Below are positions 1 through 29,780 of a stretch of 64,000 nucleotides of DNA, piece by piece. This DNA is from Ahaetulla prasina (lineage: Eukaryota; Chordata; Lepidosauria; Squamata; Colubridae), in NCBI RefSeq assembly GCF_028640845.1, contig NC_080541.1, positions 178,910,502 to 178,974,501 of the forward strand, read 5' to 3'. A model generated the notes under the pieces. The model searched no databases. It worked only from the letters and a program-made list of their open reading frames with translations, and was not told the DNA's origin. The position numbers and the translations under genes are program-made. The stretch's first letter is position 1. Every line of letters begins with the position of its first letter.

Positions 1-2990
1 TTGTTTTCCTGTTGTCTCTCAGCCCTTTAATGTAACTTGAAATCCAGAACCATACTGAAAACATAACTTTTAGCTGATTCCCTACTTTCATTGTCATTTT
101 CTCTCTGTTCTCCCTATAGTATATAATGTATATAGTATGTGCTATATATAGGACAGTATTCAGCTGTTTTACATTCAGAGTATTTCAACTTTGCAAAGGA
201 CATATTTAAAATGTTTTATACAACCCTAATACAGCACTTTTCCAGCCTTTTTCTGTGCATTGCTCTTTTAGGGAATGTCATGTTTACTAAGGCTGAACAT
301 GGGTTGAAGGAATACAAAGGATGTGCCAACATAACAGTATCTTGACAGCAACATTCCTCTTCCTAATGACAGTATACTTTTAAACTGATCAATAGATTCT
401 TTTTTGTGCTGCCAAAAAAAGTATTTATTGCAATCCTAAATCCTTATCTGTGGCAACATAAACACATTGAAAACTACAGAAATTTCTGCTTAGAGAAGGA
501 AAACACAACTGAAATAGTCCAGAGAGACAAATATGCCAGTTTGAAATGATCCAAGAATGGTCAGTTTCCAGACCAAAATTCTGCTAGATTGTCCAAGAAA
601 GCCAAAGCACCATACAGTTAGGTTGGATTAGAAGGAGGTGGGATGTCTCTGAGGATGGGCATGTGTAATGCTGATTGCCACAAAGAGCCAGTCAAGGCAC
701 AGTTTCCTTTATACAGACCATATTTCTACAGGATGAACCAATTAGTATGGCTCATTTGTGAGACATACTTCATACTTTCAAGTGGATGACTCAAGTTCCT
801 TTGCTCTTCTCTTGTCAATTGGTGGTGTCTTCCTGGGCTTGGGTGGGATTTACCTAGCTCAACTTCTGTATCAGCTGATTCAGCCTGCACTGACCCTGTA
901 CTTCCTCTCTTCAACCAATTCCTGTGGTTGAGGCTGAGACTCAGATTGGTCAAGCTGTTCTACTTCTGAACCAAAAGACTCAGACTGATCTTTAACATAC
1001 ATTGGGTAAAGATTAGAAGATTCTACAACCATGTTGGTACAAAAACAGTATAATTAATTGTAAGAAACAACTTGATCCTTCCAATCCTATCAATCCAGAT
1101 GGAGTTGAATATTTAGGAATAGTTTATAAAACGTTGGTATTAATTTTAAATTGCAGTCTAGATTCCTTTTTTTGTATACCGTAATTAAAAATGGAACTTG
1201 TGTCATAGCAACAACTTTCATTATCATTGCTTGTAGGAATAAATTCTACTTAAAATGTTATTTTTGTTTTAAGCAATTCTCAAAGCCCCAAAGCCCTAAA
1301 TTTGCATTTTTCTTGGAACAGCCATATTGCACTGCAAACCTACACTGAGTTTGGAATCAACTACTGTTCCAAGATCTTATATTGTATCTTTGAGCACTCT
1401 AATACATTGTGATTATTCTTTTTTCAAGTATGAAAATAAATTAGTTCAAGACGTGATAAGACGGATCATTTTATTATCATTTTGTCTGGTTAAACATTAA
1501 TTGTTGAACCAAATCCAGTTAAACATGTCTCCAGGTGCTGAAGGCAGCTTCCCTGAGGAACTCCTTATTTATTTTATTCCAAAACAATAATGGTGTGAGA
1601 TAAAATTGTTTGAGAAAAAGTCAGCTATTGAGTTTCATTGCTGAAGGTATCATTTGGCTGGATCTGGATGGATCTCCCTGCTCTTGGTCCAATACCTTAA
1701 GCAATACGTTAATTGGCTCTCATATTAAACCCAATTCTTCAAATACTCTGGGAGGATGTGCTGAGATTTGAACTCACCATTTTAATCTTTTTCAAAATGG
1801 TTCTTGATTTATGTCGTTGATTCTGTTTTTTTTTAAGGGTGTGTGTGTTTGTTTTAGTTATCTGTTCATTAATCCATTTAAAATACTTTATTTATTAAAA
1901 AATAAACTATTTTAAAGGCATTAATTAGTTCAACTTAGCTAATAATTTTACTAGCTGATTCTTTCTTTCTTTCTTTCTTTCTTTCTCTTTCTTTCTTTCT
2001 TTCTTTCTTGTTTACTTTATTTCCCCCTTGTTTATGTAGAAAAATAAAGAAATATAAAATAAAGTATACTTTACATGAAGTATATCCACAACCTCATACT
2101 TTGGAGGTTGTTGAGTTGAGTTTCCTACCTATATTTTTCAAAAATACAGTATATCAGCTGGTGATGTTGATAAACCTGGGCGGTAGCTCTGGATCTATTT
2201 TTTTGCTGAGCTCTAAATTTCCACTGATGTCCATAAAAGTGTCGGCCTTCCTCTGCCCTCCCACACACACATATACACACACACACACAGAGAGAGACAC
2301 ACCAATTAATTTCTATGCAGATTAAGTTCATGGGATTTGAAGGTGAAGAAAGAACTTTCTCCTCTCACTTGGTGCAATCTGTCCTGTGAATATTATTATC
2401 TATTCTCCTTGCTCAGAAGTCAGACATTCCTGCAACAAATGTCAAAAGATGATCCCCATTTGCCCCCCAGAAATCAGAGCTAAACCTATTCCCCAGCTTT
2501 TGGCAATGTAAGATGTATGGAAAACAGCCTCCATCAGTGGCATTAATTGACAGCCTTAAATTTTCTGAATTTTAAGCAAACTGAAACCATTTCAATAGGC
2601 CCAGATGGCCTGTATAGAGGCATTTTTGGTGGCCTATCACTTCTTTCGTGTGAGCTAAGTTTATTTGGTTCAAAGAGATTTGGGTAGGAAATGAATTGGC
2701 TTTGTCTTCTATGAAATGCAATTTTTCAAGGGATTTATAGTCATGCCCTGCTTTCTAAGGTATAAAGATACCCCACTTATTATTTGCCAAGGACATTCCA
2801 GACATTGGAGTGTTTGTCTTGTTATTAGCCTGCAGATGAGGCAGGCTAAGATGGGTTTTAACACAAAAAAGGGTTTTCAATGTTTTATGGATTTTTCATG
2901 AGTTCTTCTGCATGGAGGAGAAGAAATCAAAGGTCTGCTAAGAGTTACTGAAGACTTTGTGCTCCATTACCATTTTTGGTTGGTTTTTTT
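1..2990. other. Stretch with no recognised gene (downstream of CYM)
   Basis: I see no exon-like coding with splice signals and no recognisable protein family on either strand. The short open frames have no start context and no family resemblance. The visible structure is limited to a CTTT microsatellite near 1.97 kb and a short CA run near 2.27 kb. Confidence 0.5.
1961..2009. repeat. (CTTT)n microsatellite
   Basis: About 49 bases of CTTT units, interrupted once by a CTCTTT variant. Confidence 0.95.
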
Positions 2991-2999
2991 TTTGGTGTT

Positions 3000-3075
3000 T
3001 TTTTTTTGGTTTTTTTTACATTTATACCCCACCCTTCTCCGAAGACTCAGGGCGGCTTACAGTGTACAGTTGTTG
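3000..3075 (-). mobile_element. Short LINE 3' end remnant
   Basis: The minus strand reads a pattern of GCCGCCCTGAGTCTTCGG followed by a GGGTGGGGTATAAATG tail. The same tail type ends the L2/CR1-like LINEs near 9.0, 11.5 and 13.9 kb. Only the extreme 3' end remains. Confidence 0.6.
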
Positions 3076-3552
3076 TGGCTGTCAGAGAGATGGATACCTT
3101 ATCTTATTACTGTTATTTTTTAAAGTTCTCTCCATGAGAACTTTAGTTGCCAATTATTTTTTCAACTTCTTGCTCTGGGTTGAAGGGCTGCAATGTAGGA
3201 TGGCAAACATCCCAGATCACCCAAAATGTTACTTTCATTGAAAAAAAAAAGACTTCCCAAGGAGCTCCCTTAGCAAAGCCAAGGCCAGCTGGAGCAGTGT
3301 TTTAACATAATATTCAATGTCAGTGTCAGCCTGCCCTCACTTAATCTCCAAATAAAAATGATCTTTGGCTCAGTTTGCGAACCGGTTGTTAAGATAAGTC
3401 AGTACCTAGTTATGACCAATATAAAAGTATAATCTCTACCTGGAGATTTTTTTCTGTTGGTCTAGGAATCTAATATATTTTATCACAGCTCGTGCAAGCC
3501 AACATGAATATGTGCAAAGAACACAGCTTTGGAACAAGATATTATATATGTA

Positions 3553-3558
3553 TTTATT
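3553..3558 (-). other. CYM: Candidate polyadenylation signal for CYM
   Basis: AATAAA on the minus strand, about 190 bases past the stop codon of the pepsinogen gene. The distance is plausible for a short pepsinogen 3' UTR, but the hexamer is common in AT-rich sequence. Confidence 0.3.
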
Positions 3559-3749
3559 TTTTGCATGCAGGAATAATCAGAAATACCTAAATAGTGCTAT
3601 CATTTGCGAATTATCTTGTAATAGATCAGCTATTGTGTTTAAAAATACAGGACTAGAGTTAATTCAATACATTGCTGAGAAGTTAATGCATTGATGTGTT
3701 GATTAAACAGATACAGTATTCACTGTTGTAGAAAGCAGATTTTTTTCCC

Positions 3750-20288
<16,539 letters not shown>

Positions 20289-20343
20289 GCTGCTCCTTCC
20301 ACCAAAGATCACTGTGCTGGTGTCTGCTCTACATCTTGTTGCT

Positions 20344-20351
20344 ATTTTATA
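20344..20351 (-). promoter_or_regulatory. CYM: TATA box of CYM
   Basis: TATAAAAT on the minus strand, about 56 bases upstream of the start codon. This implies a 5' UTR of roughly 25-30 bases, typical of pepsinogen promoters. Confidence 0.65.
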
Positions 20352-20396
20352 GCTACTGTAGTAGTACCCACCTTCTTCTGAATAACAGGTTATCAA

Positions 20397-23156
20397 AATT
20401 CAACAAAGAAACTCTAATCTCTGGTGACCAATTCACTTTGCACTCTGTAAATACATCAAAACCTTATCAGGATCTCCAACATGTATCATTTGCTGTAGTG
20501 ACTACATTGCCAATCATTCTGTTTCAGAGTATTTCGTGACTTGATTATATGTATAGGACTAAGCAGCTACCTATCACAATATACCGAACTATTAGTTTCA
20601 AATAACATTACTGAAATCCTCAACAAATTGGAGATGCTATACTGGTAGAGATATTTAGGATTGGGGTACCATTCTGTGTCTTAGATGCTTTACCCTCGTC
20701 ACTATCTTTTGTGAATCATTTTTGTTGTTTTTATTGCAACATTACTTTCCTTGTCTAAACATGATGCACATAAAACCATATTAAAAGCGTAGATAAAACC
20801 CAGAATGGTATCCAAAAGCAGCAAATAACAATTGGACTCAATTTGTAATATGATGCCTTGGAATTTGATTTGTTGCTGCCAGACATGAAGAAGAAAATCT
20901 GATCTGACTATTACAGCCTTGGCAGAAAAGATTGAAAAGGAAACAAGTACAAGAAATTCAGAGATAATGGAAATGATGTGTGATGGACTGGATTCTCTTG
21001 GCAAGATGGCTGCTGTGTTTTCAGAAAGACCTTTGAACAATGGATGCTGCAGAAATATTTAAATTTCTGAGATTGCAGTAATAGTCCTTGCGAATGAGAT
21101 GCAATTGCTGGGGAGATTCTTAGTTAATGGCATTATTAGTAAGAGTAATCTAAGGAATGGTTTTATTGTTGAGCATCAAATGAGGATATTTGATCCTGGA
21201 TGGATCAGAGATAATAATTGGGGTGCTTTGTGACAGGTAAGAAATGATTGTAGACTTTCAATGAGTGACTTACAATAATAGAAGCTCTGAAGTTTAACTT
21301 CCTTGTTGATTAACCTGTTAACTATTTTTCTACATGAATATAAAATAGGTGTATCACAGGTGAATTGGTTACTAATAGATGTAGATCTTAAGACCTTTTT
21401 GCAAGGGGATAAAGCTATTATTGCTATAACATATAGTGCTCAATTAGGGGGGAGATAATACGAATTTCTGTTTTTTGTCTTTTAATTCACATTTTTTAAA
21501 GCTTTTGTCTAGTTTTGTCTTACTTTTGTATTTTTTTTATTTTTTTTTCCGTTGGAGTTTCTATTTTAATTTTCTGCGTAAAAAAAAAAATTAAAAAAGG
21601 AACATTAATCAAAAAAATGTAAGTGTCAGCCCAAAACATTCTATTTGTTCTCACTCTTGAATTGTCAAACATATCATGAAGGATTTGTGCACAGTGAGAT
21701 AACAGGTCATTGTGAACATAAATTTATAAAGAGTAGAATTTATAAAGATATATTCATAATCTGTGTATAAAGAGTGGGGAAAGCATTTCTAGCACACACA
21801 TTGTCTCCAACAGATTATAGGAAATGTTCATACTTTCGCAGCATTTTGTACATTAGTTGATTTACTATGTAATCTCCAACAGGAGTTTACTATTATGTAA
21901 ATGCAGAATTACTCTGTTTAGAGCCAACATATTGAAATTAATGGAATTTACATTAAATGAAGCCTCATAAATTTCATTTGATCTTCCATGAGATTAGATT
22001 TTATTCTATTGCTATGTTATTGTTTACAAACACAAAAGACCTTATATAAGCAGCCCAATCTTAAGTAAATTTGCTCAATATAGCTCTTGCTCACTTTAAC
22101 TGGATTGAACTCTGTTCACTGGGCATTGCAGTCTTATGTTTTCATAAATGGCAAAGGCTAGGAAGAAAGTAAATGTATCAGGGAGTGGTGAGGGAAAATG
22201 CAAGTTCCACATGGCATTGTGTATTTTTCCAATTCTTATGGTCCCGAGGCAAATGTTCCACTTTTATCTGAAGTCCTTGACACATATCTTTTGAGCACAA
22301 CCACTTAGGAAAATTGAGATTATATAAATATATCAATATTTAGTACTAATTAAATATATTTAACACTAAAATTAGTTCAATGTTAGGACATACCAGAACC
22401 TCTTAACAGGCCCTGCTAGCAGTGATATCATGATGCTGATATACTTCTGAATGTACTGTAAAAAGTTTTATCATGGCACCCTTTTTTTTTTGTATCAGTG
22501 ATAATTAAAATTACACTAATAGAATCTTCAGAATTGTATGGTAATCCCTCTCAAAAGAGTCTCTTCCAGTTTCTTAATGTTTTTGATTCTTGAAAACCAC
22601 ACATGAACTATATTGCTGTTATTTACTGGTCCCAGTAATATAATTTTGGTTAGGTTTGCTTGTTACAATGTTTTTCCTTACCTATTCCATAGCTCAAAGC
22701 ACAAAGAACTGATATATCCATGATTTGTTTTCATGTGATATCCGTAGTTCCCTGCTTCTTGTTTCTCAACTAAAATTGTCAAACATTTCTTTTCAACAAT
22801 ATTTTTTGGACCAATTCAGCAAATTTCAAGATGAAATTTCTGGTTACCAAAAGAAAAAAAAATGCTGTTTTCTCTGTGTCCTTTGCTGAATATTTTTATA
22901 TATTATCTGGTTATAACCAATAAAACAAACGTAAGATTATTAATTTACTATTTTAAGTGAGAATTAATGCCAAACAAAGGGGCCAGATTAACCTATTTTG
23001 AGGCAGAGGAATGGAATTCAAGAATTGCATCCAACAATAGCATCCTAAAGCATCTTCAAGAAGTCAGAACATGTCCACAACGATCTCTAAACTCTGTATT
23101 GGATAAAATATATCAGAGGAGTGTTGCATCCATTTTGTGGAGGCTTGCTGCAGTAT
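20397..23156. other. Stretch with no recognised gene between CYM and PROK1
   Basis: No exon-like coding. A frame at 20702-21040 shows no family motif. The region 20.7-21.6 kb ends in an A-rich tract and may be a worn LINE, but I cannot assign it. Confidence 0.4.
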
Positions 23157-23404
23157 GGGCCTCTGTGGCTCAGGCTGCTAATGCAGTCTGTTATTAACAG
23201 CAGCTGCCTGCAATTACTGCAGGTTCTAGTCCCACCAGGCCCAAGGTTGACTCAGCCTTCCATCCTTTATAAGGTAGGTAAAATGAGGACCCAGATTGTT
23301 GGGGGCAATAAGTTGACTTTGTATATAAATATACAAATAGAATGAAGACTATTGCTAATATAGTGTTCGGAGTCTCCGGAGAAGGGCGGGATATAAATGC
23401 AAAT
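23157..23404 (+). mobile_element. tRNA-derived SINE with AAT tail
   Basis: The head has box A-like TGGCTCAGGCTGCTAATGC and box B-like GGTTCTAGTCC spacing, followed by the body CCAAGGTTGACTCAGCC shared with the SINE at 37.1 kb, then GGAGAAGGGCGGGATATAAA and an AAT tail. A functional tRNA is excluded by the lack of a cloverleaf and the attached body. Confidence 0.8.
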
Positions 23405-23405
23405 A

Positions 23406-23473
<68 letters not shown>

Positions 23474-23486
23474 CAACAACAACAAC

Positions 23487-23531
<45 letters not shown>
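23405..23531. repeat. (AAT)n/(AAC)n microsatellite, SINE tail
   Basis: About 127 bases of AAT units with a central block of AAC. The long isoleucine and leucine frames here are repeat artefacts. Confidence 0.97.
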
Positions 23532-23532
<1 letters not shown>

Positions 23533-24439
23533 TGTTTGAAGAGAAATATTCCCACCAAAATATCTGTGTGTTGTGAGAAATGTAAATTATACTTTTGTTA
23601 GTCTGCCCATACAGACAAGGGATGCCACTGTTACATTGCAGTAGTTAAACAACATGGGAAAGTGAGAAGAACCAACAAAATTTTTAGGAAAGGTCAATAT
23701 CGTGCATCTTGGCTGGAGGTGGGAAGGTGGCACTATTTGAAAAACATGTTGATGTATCTTTGTGTCGTATGGATTTTGTGGCCTGGCCTGGCTGCTATTC
23801 TGCTGGTGTGGGCCTGTTTTTGGAATGGGGGGGAAAGGAGAAAAGGACACCAACATCAGCATGAGGCCTGATGAGCTGACCTGGCTGCTGGCTAGGGCTG
23901 GTGTGGGGAGATTTTAGACAGTCCATTGGTGCAGCAAAGTATATGAGTGTTGAGGTCTAACAGCCCTGGACAGAAATCCATCTTCTCAGTTACTGTAGGA
24001 CATGCTGCCTTCTAAGCAAAAATTGGAGAAAGGGAGAGAGAAAAAGGAGTGAGGAAAAGGAAAGGAGAGTAAATGTAGCAGGAATGAAAAGAAAAACTGG
24101 AGAAGAAGCTGGAGGAAAGGCTTAATAGAACTTAGAGGCTGAAACGAAGCATGTAGGGCAAGCGTCGGTTCCCCTTCAGGGACAGAACAGTTCAGAGGTG
24201 GCTTTCGTGGAAGAAAGCAAGAAAAGACCAGAAGGAAGACTTCCACCCAAGAGCCTGGATGGGAAACAGGTACTAGCTGGCTACAAGTGGTGACTTCACT
24301 TGAGACCTAGGACAGGATAGTGGAAATGACAGTTGTTAGAGAAGCCCTAGTCTATGAGGAAGGACTGGGCAGAAGACTTTGAGAAAGGTTCTTCCCCAGT
24401 GCAGAAATGGAAAGTGTTTCAACTGAGCTAAAAATAATC

Positions 24440-25065
24440 AAGACATCATGATGTTGTAGGCATCATAGGTTGTAGTACTTTCCTTCAAGAGACAAATTTC
24501 TAGGCTTTCTACTATTGCTCTTGGTATGCCCATAAGAACTTCTATAGGAGAAGTTGGGTCAGACCAAAGATCCATGTAGTCCAGCATTCTGTGTCAAATG
24601 GTAACCAATCCAACACATTTAGAAAGCTCACAAATACAGATTTCTGCTGTTGTTCCCTATCAGCTGGAGATGTGATTCATCTGTTATTCGAGTCAGAGGT
24701 GGATTTCAGCAGGTTCTGACCAGTTCTGGAGAACCGGTAGCGGAAATTTTGAGTAGTTCGGAGAACTGGTAGTAAAAATTCTGACTGGCCCCGCCCCCAT
24801 CTATTCTCTGCCTCCCGAGTCCCAGCTGATGGGGAGGAAATGGGGATTTTGCAGTAGCCTTCCCCTGGATTGGGGAGGGAATGGAGATTTTACAGTTTCC
24901 TTCCCTGCACGCCCACCAAGCCATACCCACAGAACCGGTAATAAAAAAATTTGAAACCCACCACTGATTCAAGCATAGTACATAAGCCATTAAAACCAAA
25001 AGTTTTTACTGTAGGCAGATGTATAAATAAATAAATTTTGTAACAACTATGAATCTACCCTGTCC
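24440..25065. repeat. Direct repeat copy 1 (carries a MITE insertion)
   Basis: After removing the MITE at 24694-24966, about 345 bases align with 25725-26090. Shared words include GTAGTACTTTCCTTCAAGAG, GGTAACCAATCCAACACATT and TTTTGTAACAACTATGAATC. Part of it (GTCCAGCATTCTGTGT) resembles CR1 sequence. Confidence 0.85.
24694..24966. mobile_element. hAT-like MITE, CAGNGGTG family, in direct repeat copy 1
   Basis: Ends CAGAGGTGGATTTCAGCAGG and TTTGAAACCCACCACTG. The flanks ATTCGAGT and ATTCAAGC are an aged 8-bp duplication. The sister repeat at 25.98 kb preserves the empty site as ATTCAAGT. Confidence 0.88.
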
Positions 25066-25724
25066 TCTTTTTAGTAATCCAGTTTGTTTCTTTCCTTTCA
25101 CTCTGTCTCTTGTCTAGCCCACTAATGCGTTGGAGAGAAAAGGGGAGGAAGAGGAAGCAGGAGAGATAGAGGGGAGTAATTGCTGAGAGCGAGACTCGGG
25201 AGGAAACCTGGCATCAGGATTGTCTTTTAAAGATCTGGTGTAAATAATTATATGCAGCAAAAAGTAAAAAAGCCTTCATTGTAGTATGCTTTTTGTGTCA
25301 CTTGCCACTTTTGCTAAGCAATATATCTCCAGTTCAAAAGCAAACCCTGTGACAATCTTATATTTGAATACCTTTGGCTTTGCCCTAGGAAGCCTTGGCA
25401 ATCACTTAAAAATTCCATCAAAAGCTATTTGACTTGTACATAGCTTGTCATGCCAGAAAAGGTCATTTGTATTTGATATGGATATATTTAAATGAGTCAA
25501 ATCATATTTTTATTAATGTTATCATCCTGACTAAAAAAAGCATTAAACAAAGCAAACAAGATTTCTTCTACGTTGTAGGTCACCCTTCTTGCTAATGACT
25601 TTGGGAGGATGTTTCCCAGTTATCTCAAATTCAGAGCAGTTTTGCCTGGAAATAGATTACTTTGCAAGGTGAAGACACGTGAGGTTGCAAATACTTACTG
25701 TTCCTATTGCATTTGAAGAATGCA

Positions 25725-26090
25725 ACATTCTTTGATGTTTTAGGGATCATAGATTGTAGTACTTTCCTTCAAGAGACAAATTTATAGGCTTTCTATGGTT
25801 GCTCTTGGTATGCCCATAAGAACTTCTATAAGAGAATTTCTGGGTCACACCAAAGATCCACGTAGTCCAGCATTCTGTGTCACGTGGTAACCAATCCAAC
25901 ACATTTAGAAAGCTCACAAATACAGATTTCTGCTGTTGTTCCCTATCAGCTGGAGAAGACATCCTGTGATTCATCTGTGATTCAAGTGTAGTACATGAGC
26001 CATTAAAACCAGAAGTTTTTACTGTAGGCAGGATGTATAAATAAATAAATTTTGTAACAACTATGAATCTACCCTTTCCTCTTTTTAAAT
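25725..26090. repeat. Direct repeat copy 2 (empty site)
   Basis: Aligns with 24440-25065 without the MITE. The uninterrupted target ATTCAAGTGTAGTAC is at about 25.98 kb. Confidence 0.85.
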
Positions 26091-26803
26091 GTTCTGATGA
26101 CCATCATCCCATCTGATGACAGTGAACTCTAAATGTATTCATGAGTCCAAAAAGGACACTTGGACTAAAGTACAGCTCCTTATTGGAGCCAATTTATCAA
26201 AGCGTTGCTAAGCTAATAAGAAAATGTAGGAAGATTTTAAAAAGCTGCTCAGATCCCATAATAAAAACACACCAATATTACATTGAACTAATACCCAGGT
26301 CCTACAATTTTAATTCAATCAGTGTGAAATCAATTTGGGGCAAAATCTGGAAAGCAAGGAAGAATTTTAACATTTTAACATTTAAAGAATTGGCCCATAT
26401 ATGTGCCAGTTTGTGTGCCATCAAATGTTTTTAAGTTGAAAATAGTTTGGGAAGGAGCAGCATATCTCATGCTGTTGAGGTCCCAATATGATGGTTGTCC
26501 TCCAGATTGTTTGCTCTTTTGTCCTCTCCCTGCCCCCCATCCCCACCCCCGCTCTTTTTGACTTCTTGCTGTTAATTATTCAGTCTTCACTGCACACAGT
26601 CACTCCCATTTTTAAACAATATATTGGAGGATAAAACCTAAAGCACCACCATCAGCAAAAGAGTTTCTGCGGAGAAAAGAAGTAAGAAGGTGCACCAATG
26701 GGTGAACGGGGGTGGGGGGAGAGTGATTGTCATGATGCATCTGGAATCCTGGATGGGATCTCTTTATATTTTTGTCCTCAACTCTGGGTCTCCATATTTA
26801 CTG

Positions 26804-26810
<7 letters not shown>

Positions 26811-26841
<31 letters not shown>

Positions 26842-27110
26842 TGTTTTCTGAGGTTTTCGCGGGTGTTTGTATGTAGGTCTTTGGTTATTCGGGTTTTCTC
26901 CCGCATAAAATTGGAAGTGTCTTGGCGATGTTTCGACGAAGTCTCATTCGTCATCTTCAGGCTTCAGCTTCGTGCTTCTGGGAGCAATGTGTGATTGCGC
27001 AATCACACATTGCTCCCAGAAGCACGAAGCTGAAGCCTGAAGATGACGAATGAGACTTTGTCAAACGTCGCCAAGACACTTCTAATTTTACGGGAGAAAA
27101 CAAATAACAA

Positions 27111-27183
<73 letters not shown>
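26811..27183. repeat. AT-flanked palindrome made of two Penelope-like 3' termini
   Basis: Dyad centre between 26998 and 26999 in ATTGCGCAAT, with arms of about 110 bases to 26889 and 27108. The two arms are inverted copies of the terminus also found in the larger pair at 61.6-63.0 kb. (AT)n runs border both sides at 26811-26838 and 27114-27183. Confidence 0.9.
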
Positions 27184-27186
<3 letters not shown>

Positions 27187-27189
27187 CAA

Positions 27190-29640
27190 AGAGGGAAATT
27201 GGGAATATGGGCTGACTGACAGAAAGAAAGGGAGAGAGAGAAAAAAATACCATCTTCTGAAACAGGTATTTGCCTGTTGTGTTTTGGAGGAGACAGAATG
27301 ATGGCATCACATTATTTTGTGTTTTGAATTTCAGGCCACGCATTCACCTTATAATCCACTTGCTCGTGTCTCCATATTACCAGCTAGCTTTTTGCAGAAT
27401 GATATTTTGTGGTTAGCCAAGGCTGCTGCCATGGCAATCTATTAGATTCCAAATATGGCCAGATATAAAAAGGGGCAAACATTCATGCCATGAGAATCTC
27501 TGAGCCTCTGTGAGCTTCCCATTCGTTCCCCAATAGCACTTTGAAGTTGGTCCCTGCTCTTCAAACACATCTGTTGGCCTTACAGTGCTGAGCCTGATCA
27601 CTTCCTTACCTTGAGCTGCAGGGAGACAAATTGAGGCAGGAATGGAGAAATGGAGAAATAAAAACAAAATAGTTGGAGTAGGGTGTCATCAAAACTAACT
27701 GAATAGAAATAAAAAATAGAAACTTCACAGAGCTGCACCTTATTAAAAAAAAATAGTGTTACCGACTCAGAAATAAATCAGTTCTGTTGCCAATCATTTG
27801 CCGATATTTTGGAATCAGAGTTTCAAATTGATGCAAGGTTTTGTGTGTTTGTGTGTGTGGAAAGTATCATTTTCTAAAAGTGGTTAAAATTTTCTTTCTC
27901 TGGCCAAAGTATTCTAAGAGTCATTACATGACTTGCATTACATGATATGACAGAGATCCAGTACTTATATAATTTATATATACTTCATTTTACAATATAA
28001 CGCACATAACAATAATGGAAGTATTTGCATGTTACCAGGGGGAAAATAATCTTATCAAGCATGGTCCATATCCAGACCCTGTAATTATTGGCTTCTATCC
28101 ACATTCAAAACAATGTTCTTGAGCCAGCATCATGGATGAGGGTTCTTGTGAGGTGAATAATTTATAATTCTACACTTAACCCGGTTTAGGCAGAAATACA
28201 AACTTTGAAACTATGTCTGAAGGATTTTTCTTCCTGTTTCCAGGGGGGGAAATGGCAAGATTAATACTGATTAGGTATCTTTTGTGGCAAATCTGTCTTA
28301 CTTCTTTCTTTCCATTATTAAATATTTTCGATCCCATCCTATTGAACAGATCTCAGAAAAAAAATGTGACCCATAAAACAACTCAACACCATTTCTGTCT
28401 TAAATAACAATTATGCACATTTTATTTCACACAAGCACACCATGTGTGCATGAAAGGTTTCAGGCAGTGGTCTGTTTGATTAAAGCATACTGGTTGGGAA
28501 ACTGTGGGAGTTGGTCCATTCATGTTAAAATATTGAAGTTGAGAAACACTTTTTTAAAGGATTGACTATGCTGTAACTAATGACCACTAAAGAATTAAAA
28601 TGCTTGTCAAGGTTCAGGAAAGTACTGAAATCCCATATCAGGAGGGTTCAGAACCAAAATTCTTAGTTTGTTTGTCCAAGGAGCACCAGTCTGGTTTCTT
28701 CCCTTGCCTATAAGAGCCATTCGGGTTAATTATAGCTAGTCAAAGTAGGAATTGTATAAAAACTTTAATCACATTCAAGAGGGGGTAAGAAATCAATCTG
28801 ATCAAGACCACATTAAGGAAAACGTCCATATGTTTTTTTTCCTCAGTACCCATGGCAACAGGGGGGGAAAAGTTCAGTAGGGAAATGGAAGAGAAGAGGT
28901 ATTCCTCCCCTTGTACTACCAATTTAATTGCTTTCCTTTCCTGAAACCTTCTATGGCAATTTAACTTTTGAATCAATCTGCAGGAAATGGATGATGCTAT
29001 GTTTTGTCTGCTTTCATCAGGAACTTCTTAACAATTCACAATGTCACAACATTATGAGAGTTAAGCATTTTCTCACTTCTGTCTGGAAACACATAGTTTC
29101 ATAGGGAATCTGCCTCTGATTGTACTAGCGAGGGTCAGAGCTACATGGAAAAAGTTAGCAAACCCTTTGAAGCTGGCAAACTTTCCTCGATGCAGTGGAA
29201 AACTATACAATCTTTCCATGAGTGACTTTGCACATTGAGATTAAACTGTGAGTAGGAAAGATGAGGAGAACACAAATATCTATTATCTCTATATGTCTAT
29301 TTGCTGTCTGTCTGTCTATCTAATCTAGCTAGCTAGCTATCTACTCTATATCTATCATTTTTCAAGAAACAGTAATATTAACTACCTAGTTTTTTAACTA
29401 TTCTGGATATTCTGGAATAAATAAAGACGTTTGCAGAACTACAAAAATATACCCAGCTCACATTAGTCATTCTGCAAGTTTACATTTTTAATCCCAGTTC
29501 TGGAATCTCTTCATTTGTTTTACAGGAACAATATCTGCACATCCAGAAGTTACTAATTACTGACAGCCCATTTAAGTCATTTGTGTAAACTGACAATTAT
29601 CTTCAACACTTTTTAACATGCTGTGGATTTAAAGGTATGA
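27190..29640. other. Stretch with no recognised gene downstream of PROK1
   Basis: No exon with splice signals and no transposon with clear ends. A short tetranucleotide patch (CTGT, then CTAG) is at 29.30-29.34 kb. It includes the presumed 3' UTR of PROK1 close to 29.6 kb. Confidence 0.4.
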
Positions 29641-29660
29641 AGGTCACAAAGCACTTTTCA

Positions 29661-29780
29661 TTAAAAATCCATGTTCTTGAAGTCTATTGAGCATCGGTAT
29701 CGACCATCAATGAATTTAGAGCATATGAGATTTGGCAAACAAGGACAGGTATGATGTTGCCGTTTTCCGAAGAAAGGGAC
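29661..29780 (-). CDS. PROK1: PROK1 exon 3 (carboxy terminus and stop)
   Basis: 120 bases including TAA. Encodes [20 protein letters not shown] and [15 protein letters not shown], with the last four cysteines. Acceptor TTAAAAG is weak in pyrimidines but is the only in-phase site. Confidence 0.94.
   Translation of the reverse strand, partial: VPFFGKRQHHTCPCLPNLICSKFIDGRYRCSIDFKNMDF

Noticed and set aside
726..953. 75-codon minus-strand frame rich in Ser and Glu
   Set aside because: No recognisable domain and no flanking splice or promoter signals.
23157..23240. tRNA gene
   Set aside because: The box A and box B-like words belong to a SINE with an attached body and AAT tail; no intact cloverleaf.
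23267..23558. Frames of poly-leucine and poly-isoleucine
   Set aside because: They are translations of the AAT/AAC microsatellite at the SINE tail.
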